Below are positions 41,184 through 48,298 of a DNA stretch of 48,298 nucleotides, piece by piece. Numbering within the stretch: the first letter of the stretch is position 1; every line of letters begins with the position of its first letter. Under the pieces are notes generated by a model. It was not told the DNA's origin and searched no databases. It was given only the letters and a program-made list of their open reading frames with translations. The DNA lies in NCBI GenBank assembly GCA_003315655.1, contig NIZT01000047.1:1-48298 (forward strand), read 5' to 3'. The translations under genes and the position numbers were made by a program. Source of the DNA: Candidatus Methanobinarius endosymbioticus (GTDB lineage: Archaea > Methanobacteriota > Methanobacteria > Methanobacteriales > Methanobacteriaceae).

Positions 41184-42092
41184 ATGGATTCTGAATTAAT
41201 AGCTAAAATTGCACAAATATCTTCTGCTCTGGAAGTAAGTGGATATCCAAAACCAGGAAATGTTCATAGAACATGTGATTTTGATGATATGGTTTTTGAA
41301 GATTTCATTATTAGTGGAATTGTTATTGGTGATACAATAAAAGAAGCAGCTTTTCATGCAAAGGAAATAAATAATTCAATTTCTTTTAAAGAAGCAAATT
41401 TAGGAAAATATATTCTTCGGGCTGTTAAAGAAACTGATAAATGGATAGCTAATAATACAAATTTGGGAATTGTAATGTTACTCACTCCTATATCTATGTC
41501 TGCAGCTATAAGTTCAAACTTAGATGAATTAAGGGAAAATATTAATGAAATAATTGTTAATTCTACTGTAATTGATACTATTGCTCTTTATGAAGCTATT
41601 GGAATAGCTGATGCAGGAGGAATGGGTGATCAAGAAGAATATAGTGTTACCAACCAAGAAGCTAATAAAGAACTGATTGAAAATAATCTGAATATCTTTG
41701 ATGTTTTAAAAATTTCTTCTTCATGGGATACTCTAGCTAAAGAATTAACCCATAAAATGCCGGTTACATTTGATATTGGCTATCCAATGTTTTCAAAACT
41801 GAAAGAAAATTATTCTATTAATTCAGCTACTGTAATCACTTTTCTAACTATACTTTCTCAAGTTCCAGATACTTTAATATCACGAAAATACGGGGATGAA
41901 AAAGCAAAAGAAGTTTCTGAATTAGCTAAAGAAATTTTAGATTCAACTAATTTTGATGAAAATATGAATAAATTTAACAAAAAATTAACAGAATTTGATG
42001 ATTACTTATTTGAAAATAAATTAAATCCTGGGACTACAGCTGATTTAACCGCTTCTTCCATCATGCTTAGTTATTTAGATGATTATTTTTAA
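41184..42092 (+). CDS. CitG/MdcB-like triphosphoribosyl-dephospho-CoA synthase family protein
   Basis: The 302-residue product matches the CitG family (COG1767), whose bacterial members make the prosthetic-group precursor of citrate or malonate lyase. Recognisable blocks are ALEVSGYPKPGNVHRTCDF at the N-terminus, NTNLGIVMLLTPISMSAAI, AIGIADAGGMGDQEEY, SQVPDTLISRKYG and NPGTTADLTASSIML. No citrate lyase genes are in the window, and methanogens generally lack that system, so the archaeal role is probably different; substrate unknown. A weak TAGGTTTTA site precedes the ATG. pheS follows. Confidence 0.82.
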   Translation: MDSELIAKIAQISSALEVSGYPKPGNVHRTCDFDDMVFEDFIISGIVIGDTIKEAAFHAKEINNSISFKEANLGKYILRAVKETDKWIANNTNLGIVMLLTPISMSAAISSNLDELRENINEIIVNSTVIDTIALYEAIGIADAGGMGDQEEYSVTNQEANKELIENNLNIFDVLKISSSWDTLAKELTHKMPVTFDIGYPMFSKLKENYSINSATVITFLTILSQVPDTLISRKYGDEKAKEVSELAKEILDSTNFDENMNKFNKKLTEFDDYLFENKLNPGTTADLTASSIMLSYLDDYF

Positions 42093-42315
42093 ATATTTTT
42101 TATATAATAATATTTTATAAATTTTTTTAAAATTTATATTTTATTATTATAATTTTATATTATTTTTTATTAGAATTTTATTATTTTGAAATAAGAAAAT
42201 AACTATAAATAGAATTATATTAATATTTATAGTAAATAAGATTATGAGGAATCAAATCAAATTATTCCTATATATAAAAACAATTTATTATTTTTAATTA
42301 ATTCATGGTGTTTAA

Positions 42316-43881
42316 ATGAGTGAAAACATTTCTAAAATTATTAATGAGCTGCATATATACGAAAAAAAAGTGCTTAAATCTCTTGGAGAAAATGAAAATT
42401 ATTCTCCTGAAGAGATAGCTAAAATTAATTCTATGGATATAAAATCAGTCATGAGTGCAGCTGGTTCACTTGCTTCTAAAGATATTATAGAAGTAGAAAA
42501 GTCTGTAACAGAATCTATTGCTTTAAATGATAATGGTAAAAAATATACTGAAATTGGGTTACCTGAAAGAAGAGTTTTAAATGTTTTAGTAGATGAAAAA
42601 GAAATAGATATGAAAAATTTAGCTAAATCTACTGGAATTGAGAACTATGAGATTAAAATTGTTATTGGTTGGCTACTTCGTAAAAATTGGGCAAAAATGG
42701 ATAAAGGAACTATAACAATCACTGAATTTGGAGAAGAATTTGAGGATAAAAAAGGTAATGATGAAAAACTTCTAGAAATTCTTCTTAAAAATGAAAATTC
42801 AGATCAAAATTCTCAAATATTATCATCTGATCTTGATGAAGATTTATATTCTGGATTGAAACAACTAAATGAACGGAAAAATCTCATTAAAATTGAAAAA
42901 GAAACAACTCATACTTTTAAACTTCTTGAAAAAGGAATTAAAATATTAAAAGAAGGATTTACTATCCAAGAAGAAGCTACTCAACTTACATCAGAACAAA
43001 TTAAAACTGGGGAATGGAAAAATCTAAAATATCGTCCTTATGATATTGATGCAGAATATCCTGAGATTTTCCCTGGTAAAGGTCATCCTTTAAGGCGAAT
43101 TATTGAAGAAATACGTGAAATATTTCTTAATTTGGGATTTTCTGAAAGTAATGGTTCTATTTTAGAATCTGCTTTTTGGAATTTTGATTCTCTTTTCCAA
43201 CCACAAGATCATGCAGCTAGAGAAATGCAAGATACATTTTATGTTAAAAACCCTCAAGATTGTCATCTTCCTGGAGATGATTTAGTTAATGCTGTAGCTG
43301 AAGCTCATGAAACTGGTGGTGATACTGGATCAGAAGGTTGGAATTATAAATGGGATAAATATGTTGCAAAACAGTCTGTTTTACGAACTCATACAACAGG
43401 AATTTCTACAAGATGTTTAGAAGAAAATCAACCTCCTTTAAAGATGTTTTCAGTTGGAAGGGTATTTAGAAGAGAAACAAGTACTTATAAACATCTTCCT
43501 GAGTTTCACCAAGTCGAAGCCATTGTTGCAGCAGAAGGGATTAATTATCAAAATCTCCTAGGAATATTAAAGGGATTTTATAAAAAATTAAAATTTGAAG
43601 TTAGATTTAGGCCTGCTTATTTCCCATACACTTATTTATCAACTGAATGTGAAGTATATTTAGAAGAAAAAGAAAGTTGGATTGAATTAGGAGGGTCTGG
43701 AATGTTTAGACCTGAAGTATTAGCTCCATTAGGAATTAATGTTCCTGTATTAGCTTTTGGTTTGGGAATTGAAAGACTTACAATGATTCGATATGATATT
43801 AGTGATATCAGAATGCTTTATAAAAGTGATATTAAATGGTTAAGAGAACTTCCAATTGACAATGGAATAAAATTAGATTAA
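42316..43881 (+). CDS. pheS: phenylalanine--tRNA ligase alpha subunit
   Basis: Catalytic subunit of phenylalanyl-tRNA synthetase. The 521-residue archaeal/eukaryotic-type protein starts with winged-helix DNA-binding-like modules (residues about 1-200), then class II catalytic motifs: [19 protein letters not shown] (motif 1 region), [12 protein letters not shown], motif 2 in [19 protein letters not shown], and motif 3 in [16 protein letters not shown], with the aromatic specificity pocket around [15 protein letters not shown]. It ends 9 bases from the convergent end of a winged-helix gene. Confidence 0.97.
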   Translation: MSENISKIINELHIYEKKVLKSLGENENYSPEEIAKINSMDIKSVMSAAGSLASKDIIEVEKSVTESIALNDNGKKYTEIGLPERRVLNVLVDEKEIDMKNLAKSTGIENYEIKIVIGWLLRKNWAKMDKGTITITEFGEEFEDKKGNDEKLLEILLKNENSDQNSQILSSDLDEDLYSGLKQLNERKNLIKIEKETTHTFKLLEKGIKILKEGFTIQEEATQLTSEQIKTGEWKNLKYRPYDIDAEYPEIFPGKGHPLRRIIEEIREIFLNLGFSESNGSILESAFWNFDSLFQPQDHAAREMQDTFYVKNPQDCHLPGDDLVNAVAEAHETGGDTGSEGWNYKWDKYVAKQSVLRTHTTGISTRCLEENQPPLKMFSVGRVFRRETSTYKHLPEFHQVEAIVAAEGINYQNLLGILKGFYKKLKFEVRFRPAYFPYTYLSTECEVYLEEKESWIELGGSGMFRPEVLAPLGINVPVLAFGLGIERLTMIRYDISDIRMLYKSDIKWLRELPIDNGIKLD

Positions 43882-43890
43882 GAATTTTAT

Positions 43891-44358
43891 TTATTCTGTT
43901 AATAAATAATATTCTCCATCTTCTTTATTTATTGGTTTTATAACTCCTTTATTTTCAAGTGATAATATAATATGATACATTCTAAAATTACTTAATTTTA
44001 GTTCTCCATATAAAAGATGCCCTTCTAAAATATATTTAGGAACAGTTTTATTTTCATCAACTAAATTTTCTATTATTTCAAGAGATTTTTTCTCTTTAAC
44101 ATCTAAATCAGCTAGTATAACTTCTTTTCTAGAATCAACGGCAGTTATTTCTCTTTCAAAATCAGTTAATTTAACTTTTTTATCAGTATAATCAATAAGA
44201 TTTTCATGATCTAATTCTTCTAAAATTTCTTTTAATTCATGTTCATACATTCCAAGTTCCATTTTAATCAAATTTTCAGGTATTCCATCTTCATATTCTA
44301 AATTGAATATTTTAATTTGATTAAATACAATTTCTTCCTTTTTTGTAATAGTTATCAT
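43891..44358 (-). CDS. predicted winged-helix protein, unknown function
   Basis: A 155-residue acidic protein that looks like two winged-helix modules: residues about 1-70 (EEIVFNQIKIFNLE, LEELDHENLIDYTDKKVKLTD) and 85-150 (EKKSLEIIENLVDENKTVP, YHIILSLENKGVIKPI). Each has helix-helix-recognition helix-wing spacing, with wings ending in charged turns. Probably a transcription regulator or a nucleic-acid-binding protein. It follows the CBS-domain gene on the same strand after 87 bases and faces pheS tail to tail. Family not recognised. Confidence 0.6.
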   Translation of the reverse strand: MITITKKEEIVFNQIKIFNLEYEDGIPENLIKMELGMYEHELKEILEELDHENLIDYTDKKVKLTDFEREITAVDSRKEVILADLDVKEKKSLEIIENLVDENKTVPKYILEGHLLYGELKLSNFRMYHIILSLENKGVIKPINKEDGEYYLLTE

Positions 44359-44413
44359 ATGGATTTTCCTTGGATATTTTCATGCTTTTATCATGTTTAT
44401 TATTTTATTTATA

Positions 44414-44439
44414 TTTTTTTTTTTTTTTTTAAAAAAAAA
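44414..44439 (-). terminator. T9-A17 homopolymer block after the CBS gene
   Basis: On the plus strand 17 T (44414-44430) are followed by 9 A (44431-44439), immediately behind the CBS gene stop on the minus strand. Transcribed from that gene it gives U9 then A17, a likely U-tract terminator that can also fold on itself. Long homopolymers are also slippage-prone. Confidence 0.5.
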
Positions 44440-44445
44440 TTGAAA

Positions 44446-44853
44446 TTATTCTTCTTTTGGAACAAGTAATCCTGCAGCAACTAGTCTACATATGTCTGTT
44501 TTTGTAATTACTCCAACTGGTTTTTTCGCATCTAAAACCAATAATCCTGATATATCTGCTCTTAACATTAAATTAGCTGCATTTTTTATTTCTTCTCGAG
44601 CATTAACAGTCCTAATGTTAGTTCTCATTATATTAGCTATTGTTTCCTGATTATTATTTTTGTTAACATCATTTAATTGATTTAAAACACCAATTAAGTC
44701 ATTATATGAAACAACTCCTGTCGGGGTTCCTTCTTTATTAATTACAAAAAATCTCCGAATTCCATTTTTGTACATTTTTTCAAAAGCTTCTATAGGAGTT
44801 GTATCTTCAGTTATAGATATCACTTCTTTATTCATTACATCTTTGATTTTCAT
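44446..44853 (-). CDS. CBS-domain pair protein
   Basis: A 135-residue protein made only of two CBS motifs (IKDVMNKEVISITEDTTPIEAF at about 2-23 and NIMRTNIRTVNAREEIKNAA at about 70-89), each ending in a conserved hydrophobic strand (GVVSYNDLIGVL and GVITKTDICRLV). Such stand-alone pairs bind adenosine nucleotides (AMP, ATP or SAM) and act as regulators. AGGTGGGAA lies just before the ATG. The partner is unknown. It is separated from the divergent nikR by a long regulatory region. Confidence 0.85.
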   Translation of the reverse strand: MKIKDVMNKEVISITEDTTPIEAFEKMYKNGIRRFFVINKEGTPTGVVSYNDLIGVLNQLNDVNKNNNQETIANIMRTNIRTVNAREEIKNAANLMLRADISGLLVLDAKKPVGVITKTDICRLVAAGLLVPKEE

Positions 44854-45173
44854 GTTCCCACCTTTTTCTTATTTATCCTTGTTATTTATATTACTAATTA
44901 TTTATCATTATTTATATATCTAATTTTTTATTTTACTATTTATGTAATATTTTTTCTGATTGAAAATTGTAATATTTATATTATTTTCATGATATTTTCT
45001 TTTATTTAATGTTTTTTATTAAAATGAAGTCTTATAAAACTTATTTTTTTAATATTTTCTTATTTTTTCATTGTTTTGATAAAATTTTAATTCTAGTTTT
45101 TTTAAACAATTATATATAAAACTTGGATATTACATAATTCTGATGATCATAATAAATTATTTATATATTATAA

Positions 45174-45197
45174 AGTACTACTATAATATAGTGTACT
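45174..45197. promoter_or_regulatory. 24-base near-perfect palindrome
   Basis: AGTAC-T-ACTATA-A-TATAGT-GTACT: perfectly symmetric apart from one extra T in the left arm (11 base pairs). It is a candidate operator in the CBS/nikR divergent region. Confidence 0.45.
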
Positions 45198-45247
45198 AGA
45201 TAAAAATAATTTTGAAATCAAAAATTTTGATTTAATATTTTATTTGA

Positions 45248-45285
45248 GAGACCATACAATATAAAAGAGACCATACAATATAAAA
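45248..45285 (+). repeat. 19-base tandem repeat
   Basis: GAGACCATACAATATAAAA occurs twice head to tail (45248-45266 and 45267-45285) with no mismatch. It may be a duplicated regulator site or a recent tandem duplication. It contains a TATA-like AATATAAAA. Confidence 0.55.
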
Positions 45286-45586
45286 AATATAACTTATATA
45301 ATTTCAAAATATCTATAAATTTATTTTTATTAAATTTTTCAATTATTCACTGATGATCTTTCTATTCTCTTTTATTTTTCTTGAGTAGAAAGTTGATATA
45401 TTTTAAGATATTTTCAATGGTTTAGTACATTTTAATATTATTAATAATTATGAAGTTCTAGAATATATTTCACTAGATGGTTAAAATTAGTATAATTTAG
45501 TATATTTGAGTAAAATTGACTATATTTTGAATATAATTGATTATAATTCATAATATATTATAATTTATACTTTAATATACCCTATT

Positions 45587-45607
45587 GCAATATTTTCATG
45601 ATATTGC
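45587..45607. promoter_or_regulatory. 7-7-7 dyad upstream of nikR
   Basis: GCAATAT (45587-45593) and ATATTGC (45601-45607) pair perfectly around TTTCATG. It lies 190 bases upstream of nikR and is a candidate operator. It has the same arm and spacer lengths as the dyad before rubrerythrin, but a different sequence. Confidence 0.4.
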
Positions 45608-45797
45608 TCTAGTATTATCGTTTAATCCTATAAAATTACCATAAGAAAGTATTTATGCTTTCTTTAATTGTTGGTATTTATATAGTTAACTGTTTGACGA
45701 TAGTATAAATATATTTAAGATACACGATATATAAACAAGATGTAATAATTATATGATTAATATGATGATGAAATACATATTTTAAGAAGGTTTTAAA

Positions 45798-46217
45798 ATG
45801 ATGAGAATAAGTATGTCTTTACCAAAAAAATTACTCGCCGATTTTGATGAAGTCTTAAAAGATAGAGGTTATCAATCTCGTTCAAAGGGTATTCGTGACG
45901 CTTTAAAAGATTACATTGTCAGATACCAATGGATGAATGAGATGGAAGGGGACAGGATTGGTGTTATTACTGTAATTTATGACCATTACTATACTGGAGT
46001 TATGGAAAACTTAGCTGAAATCCAGCATGATTACAGAGATGAGATTAATACTAGTATGCATATCCATATGACTTCTAAATATTGTATGGAAGTTATTGTG
46101 GTTAATGGTGATGTAAACAGTATAAGAGAACTTACTGAAAAAATGATGAGGCTTAAAGGAGTTGATCATGTCAAATTAACTAGTACTGCTAATGGGGAAG
46201 CTTTTGATCCAGATTAA
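45798..46217 (+). CDS. nikR: nickel-responsive regulator NikR
   Basis: Ribbon-helix-helix repressor that senses nickel and usually controls nickel uptake. In methanogens, nickel feeds F430, hydrogenases and CO dehydrogenase. The 139-residue protein has the RHH domain (MRISMSLPKKLLADFDEVL, then SRSKGIRDALKDYI) and the C-terminal ACT-like sensor. The nickel ligands of E. coli NikR (His76, His87, His89, Cys95) correspond to His77, His88, His90 and Cys96 in IQHDYRDE and MHIHMTSKYC. AGAAGG lies 8 bases before the ATG; the second ATG could also serve. No nickel transporter gene lies beside it here; a hydrogenase maturation protease is 1.6 kb downstream. Confidence 0.95.
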   Translation: MMRISMSLPKKLLADFDEVLKDRGYQSRSKGIRDALKDYIVRYQWMNEMEGDRIGVITVIYDHYYTGVMENLAEIQHDYRDEINTSMHIHMTSKYCMEVIVVNGDVNSIRELTEKMMRLKGVDHVKLTSTANGEAFDPD

Positions 46218-46240
46218 ACAGTATTTTTAATTTAAAAATA

Positions 46241-46280
46241 GTTAATTTTCAAATTTATTGAAATTAACTTTTTTTATTTT
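46241..46280 (+). terminator. hairpin plus T tract after nikR
   Basis: GTTAATTT (46241-46248) pairs with AAATTAAC (46261-46268), followed directly by T7 and more T-rich sequence. A smaller hairpin (TATTTTTA-ATT-TAAAAATA, 46222-46240) sits just before it. Confidence 0.65.
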
Positions 46281-46430
46281 ATTTTTTATTTTATTATTAT
46301 ATATTATTAATTTTATACATGATTCATTATGTATTCTAAATTTCATATCCATTTTTAATAACTTATGTATTTTGAATAATATATTAGATTTGAACAACTT
46401 TTTATCAAACTATATTTAACAATTGATTTT

Positions 46431-47507
46431 ATGAAATTTTACACAACTACTTATCATTCTGATTTAATTAAAGATACAAACAGATTATCTGCATTTTTAG
46501 AAGGAATTATAGAAGTTAGTAATACTTTTAACAATTTTAAGAATATTGACAAGAATAATAAGATTAATGAAAATATTAATGAAAATGAAGATAAAAATAA
46601 CGAAAATAATATTTTTAATTTAAAGAATAAAATTAATTTTGAAAAGAAGAAAAACAGTAGAATAGCTTTGGATATAGGATGTGGTTCTGGAGTTCTTTCT
46701 TATTTTGCTTCTAAATGTTTTGATTCAGTTTTAGGTATTGATATAGATGAAAAAATAATTAATTATGCTAAAAAATCATTTTTTAATGCTGAAATTGAAA
46801 ATGTTTCTTTTATAAATGATGATGCGTCTTCCTATGATTTTTCAAAACTTTTCAATGTTTCAAATTTAGATAATGATTCAATATTTGAGAAATTTACTGA
46901 TCTGATTATATGTGAAATGTTAGATACTGCATTAATTAATGAAGAAGAAATTCCTGTTTTGAATAATATTCAAAAATATCTAAAAAATAAAGATAATGTA
47001 AAAATTCTTCCAAAAGGAATAATAAATGTAGCTGAACCTGTTTTCATGGAGAAAGATTATATTAATTATGAGGATGAAGAATTTCATGGTAATAAACCTC
47101 AATATGAAATTTTAGGGGGGCCTGTTAAATATTTAGAACTTAATTTTTTAGATAATATTGATCCTGCTGTTGAAACTGTGATTAATTTTAATTTAAATGA
47201 CTTTAGTTCTAATGTTAATACTGATAATTTTGATAATAATATGAATAAAGATTTAAAATCTCATTTTAATGGTATAAAAATAACTACTTTTACTTTAATC
47301 ACAGATAATATTCTTTGTGGTCCTACTCCCATGTTTAATCCTCCTCTTTTTGTTCCTGTTCCTAATATAAACACGGTTAATGAAACTAATAATAGTAATA
47401 GTAATTATATTAAGAACGAAAAAAAGCATGAAAAAAATATTTCATTAAAATTGGAATATTTAATGGGAGGAGGAGTTGAAACAATCAAAACTAAAATTAT
47501 TAATTAA
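46431..47507 (+). CDS. class I SAM methyltransferase, PRMT-like
   Basis: A 358-residue methyltransferase. The SAM site is LDIGCGSGVLSYFASK (motif I, Asp81 to Gly87) followed by VLGIDID, where the acidic residue should bind the ribose. The N-terminal YHSDLIKDTNRLSAFLEGI resembles the entry helix of protein arginine methyltransferases. IICEMLDTALINEEEIPVL has Glu162 and Glu171, nine residues apart, exactly the spacing of the PRMT double-E loop. I recall related archaeal proteins as predicted RNA methylases (COG4076), so the substrate (protein arginine or RNA) is open. Two Asn/Lys-rich inserts (about residues 38-75 and near the C-terminus) look like slippage expansions. It starts with ATG 6 bases after a weak TTGATT. 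Confidence 0.75.
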   Translation: MKFYTTTYHSDLIKDTNRLSAFLEGIIEVSNTFNNFKNIDKNNKINENINENEDKNNENNIFNLKNKINFEKKKNSRIALDIGCGSGVLSYFASKCFDSVLGIDIDEKIINYAKKSFFNAEIENVSFINDDASSYDFSKLFNVSNLDNDSIFEKFTDLIICEMLDTALINEEEIPVLNNIQKYLKNKDNVKILPKGIINVAEPVFMEKDYINYEDEEFHGNKPQYEILGGPVKYLELNFLDNIDPAVETVINFNLNDFSSNVNTDNFDNNMNKDLKSHFNGIKITTFTLITDNILCGPTPMFNPPLFVPVPNINTVNETNNSNSNYIKNEKKHEKNISLKLEYLMGGGVETIKTKIIN

Positions 47508-47758
47508 TTGATCTTTTTTTAATATTTTAATTTATTAAATATATTCTTATAATTCATCAATGTTTAAATATATTAATTCTATATAATTTCAATAGTTTAT
47601 TAATATGTTTAATTAATGTTATTTAATTTATAGTTAATTAACTATTAAATTAATTTTTAATAATTTTATAATTAGTATTTAAATAATATTTTAATATTAT
47701 ATATTTTATATTAATCTATTGATTATTTTTATATTATATATTTTCATATGGCAATTAT

Positions 47759-47770
47759 GGTGATAATATT
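47759..47770 (+). promoter_or_regulatory. ribosome binding site pointing at an ATT codon (hycI-like gene)
   Basis: GGTGAT (47759-47764), then AAT, then ATT (47768-47770), which is in frame with the protease and would add SLEVKLDNF after the initiator. GGTGAT is also the site used by the ATG-started DUF2121 gene. No ATG exists in this frame before the conserved core. Confidence 0.5.
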
Positions 47771-47797
47771 TCATTAGAAGTTAAATTAGACAATTTT

Positions 47798-48268
47798 TTG
47801 GAAGGTTATAAAAAATTAGTTATTATGGGAATTGGAAATGAACTTCGTGGAGATGATTCATTGGGACCGCATATAATAAATGAATTAGAATCTTCAAAAA
47901 AATTATATGGTGAAAAAATAGTTCTTATAAATGGAGGTTCTGCTCCCGAAAACTTTACAAGTTTAATTAAAAGTGAAAAACCTAGTCATATATTAATGAT
48001 TGATGCTACTTTAATGAATTCAAGGCCAAGTTCTATTAAATTTCTAAATAAAGAAGAAATAGCTAATATTAATACTTCTACTCACTCAATGTCATTATCT
48101 TTTTTGATTAAATTTCTAGAACAATATTTAAGTTTTAAATTTCTTTTAATAGGAATTGAACCACTGAGTATGAATTTAGGAGATGAAATATCTCCAAAAG
48201 TTCTTGAAAGTGAAAATCAAATTAAAAATACTATTATTTCAACTTTGAGAAAAATTAATAATTCATGA
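47798..48268 (+). CDS. hydrogenase maturation protease
   Basis: HycI/HyaD/FrhD-type endopeptidase that trims the C-terminus of a NiFe-hydrogenase large subunit after nickel insertion. The 156-residue protein (counted from TTG at 47798) opens with KLVIMGIGNELRGDDSLGP, whose Glu and Asp are the nickel-sensing residues, then MIDATLMNSRPSS and the His-containing STHSMSLSFLIKFLEQYL, and LLIGIEPLSMNLGDEISPKV. The reading frame extends ten codons upstream to an ATT behind a GGTGAT site, probably the true start. The stop TGA overlaps the ATG of the next gene (ATGA), so they are co-translated. NikR nearby fits a nickel theme. Confidence 0.9.
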   Translation: MEGYKKLVIMGIGNELRGDDSLGPHIINELESSKKLYGEKIVLINGGSAPENFTSLIKSEKPSHILMIDATLMNSRPSSIKFLNKEEIANINTSTHSMSLSFLIKFLEQYLSFKFLLIGIEPLSMNLGDEISPKVLESENQIKNTIISTLRKINNS

Positions 48269-48298
48269 TTTCAAAAATATATTCAATAGGAGTATTTA
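48265..48298 (+). CDS. start of next gene (truncated by window end)
   Basis: ATG at 48265 overlaps the protease stop (ATGA) and opens MISKIYSIGVF, continuing past the window. The overlap suggests an operon with the hydrogenase protease. Too short to identify. Confidence 0.5.
   Translation, partial: MISKIYSIGVF

Larger units (their letters stand above)
44854..45797. other. long gene-free divergent region between the CBS gene and nikR
   Basis: About 940 bases without a gene, richer in repeats than other gaps: a 24-base palindrome at 45174-45197, a 19-base tandem repeat at 45248-45285, and a 7-7-7 dyad at 45587-45607. I looked for the bacterial NikR operator GTATGA-N16-TCATAC and did not find it. 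Confidence 0.5.

Noticed and set aside
44854-45797. Bacterial-type NikR operator (GTATGA-N16-TCATAC)
   Set aside because: No match found in the nikR upstream region.

Overview
The window reads as chromosome of a very AT-rich methanogenic archaeon of the Methanobacteriaceae, most likely Methanobrevibacter or a close relative. The evidence is a methenyl-H4MPT cyclohydrolase (mch), a methanol:coenzyme M methyltransferase set (mtaB, mtaC, a corrinoid-activating ATPase and mtaA), the small C-terminal half of a split family B DNA polymerase, archaeal S8e, PheS and PheT, a hydrogenase maturation protease, NikR, and a large adhesin-like surface protein. Intergenic DNA is extremely AT-rich. I found no rRNA, tRNA, CRISPR array, transposase or phage gene.

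Layout. 1-6.0 kb is a graveyard: a multiply frameshifted adhesin-like gene, a broken ferredoxin-type aldo/keto reductase and a DUF5654 membrane gene with two internal stops. 6.7-16.4 kb carries gdhA, a HAD phosphatase with polB2, a decayed secreted-protein gene, rps8e, mch, a decayed YjbQ gene, pheT and a small membrane protein. 16.9-21.8 kb holds valS-aroA-nth. 21.8-22.9 kb is a gene-free stretch with two related hairpins that carry long G runs. 22.9-30.1 kb has an archaeal RecJ-like protein, a lipoprotein, rubrerythrin, superoxide reductase, a DUF2121 protein and a metallo-beta-lactamase-fold enzyme. 30.5-36.0 kb is the methanol cassette. 36.1-43.9 kb holds aroC, a HhH-GPD glycosylase, hemB, a decayed coiled-coil gene, a CitG-like protein and pheS. 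43.9-48.3 kb holds a winged-helix protein, a CBS protein, nikR, a PRMT-like methyltransferase, a hycI-like protease and the first codons of another gene.

How the genes fit together. MtaB moves the methyl group of methanol to the corrinoid on MtaC, MtaA passes it to coenzyme M, and the RamA-like ATPase re-reduces inactive cobalt. Mch belongs to the C1 branch of CO2 methanogenesis. Rubrerythrin and superoxide reductase form an oxygen-defence pair. NikR and the hydrogenase protease both concern nickel enzymes. GdhA, AroA, AroC and HemB are biosynthetic, and three aminoacyl-tRNA synthetase genes are present.

Most notable: (1) two paired hairpins near 22.3 and 22.6 kb with conserved outer stems, compensatory upper stems and G8-G9 loops, a candidate undescribed structured RNA; (2) two genes (nth and the hycI-like protease) whose ribosome binding site points at ATT instead of ATG; (3) six eroded genes, some by clean point nonsense mutations, among intact housekeeping genes, suggesting ongoing genome reduction; (4) a DUF2121 protein whose N-terminus lines up with the proteasome beta active site; (5) a methyltransferase with the double-glutamate spacing of protein arginine methyltransferases; (6) several long perfect inverted repeats upstream of genes.
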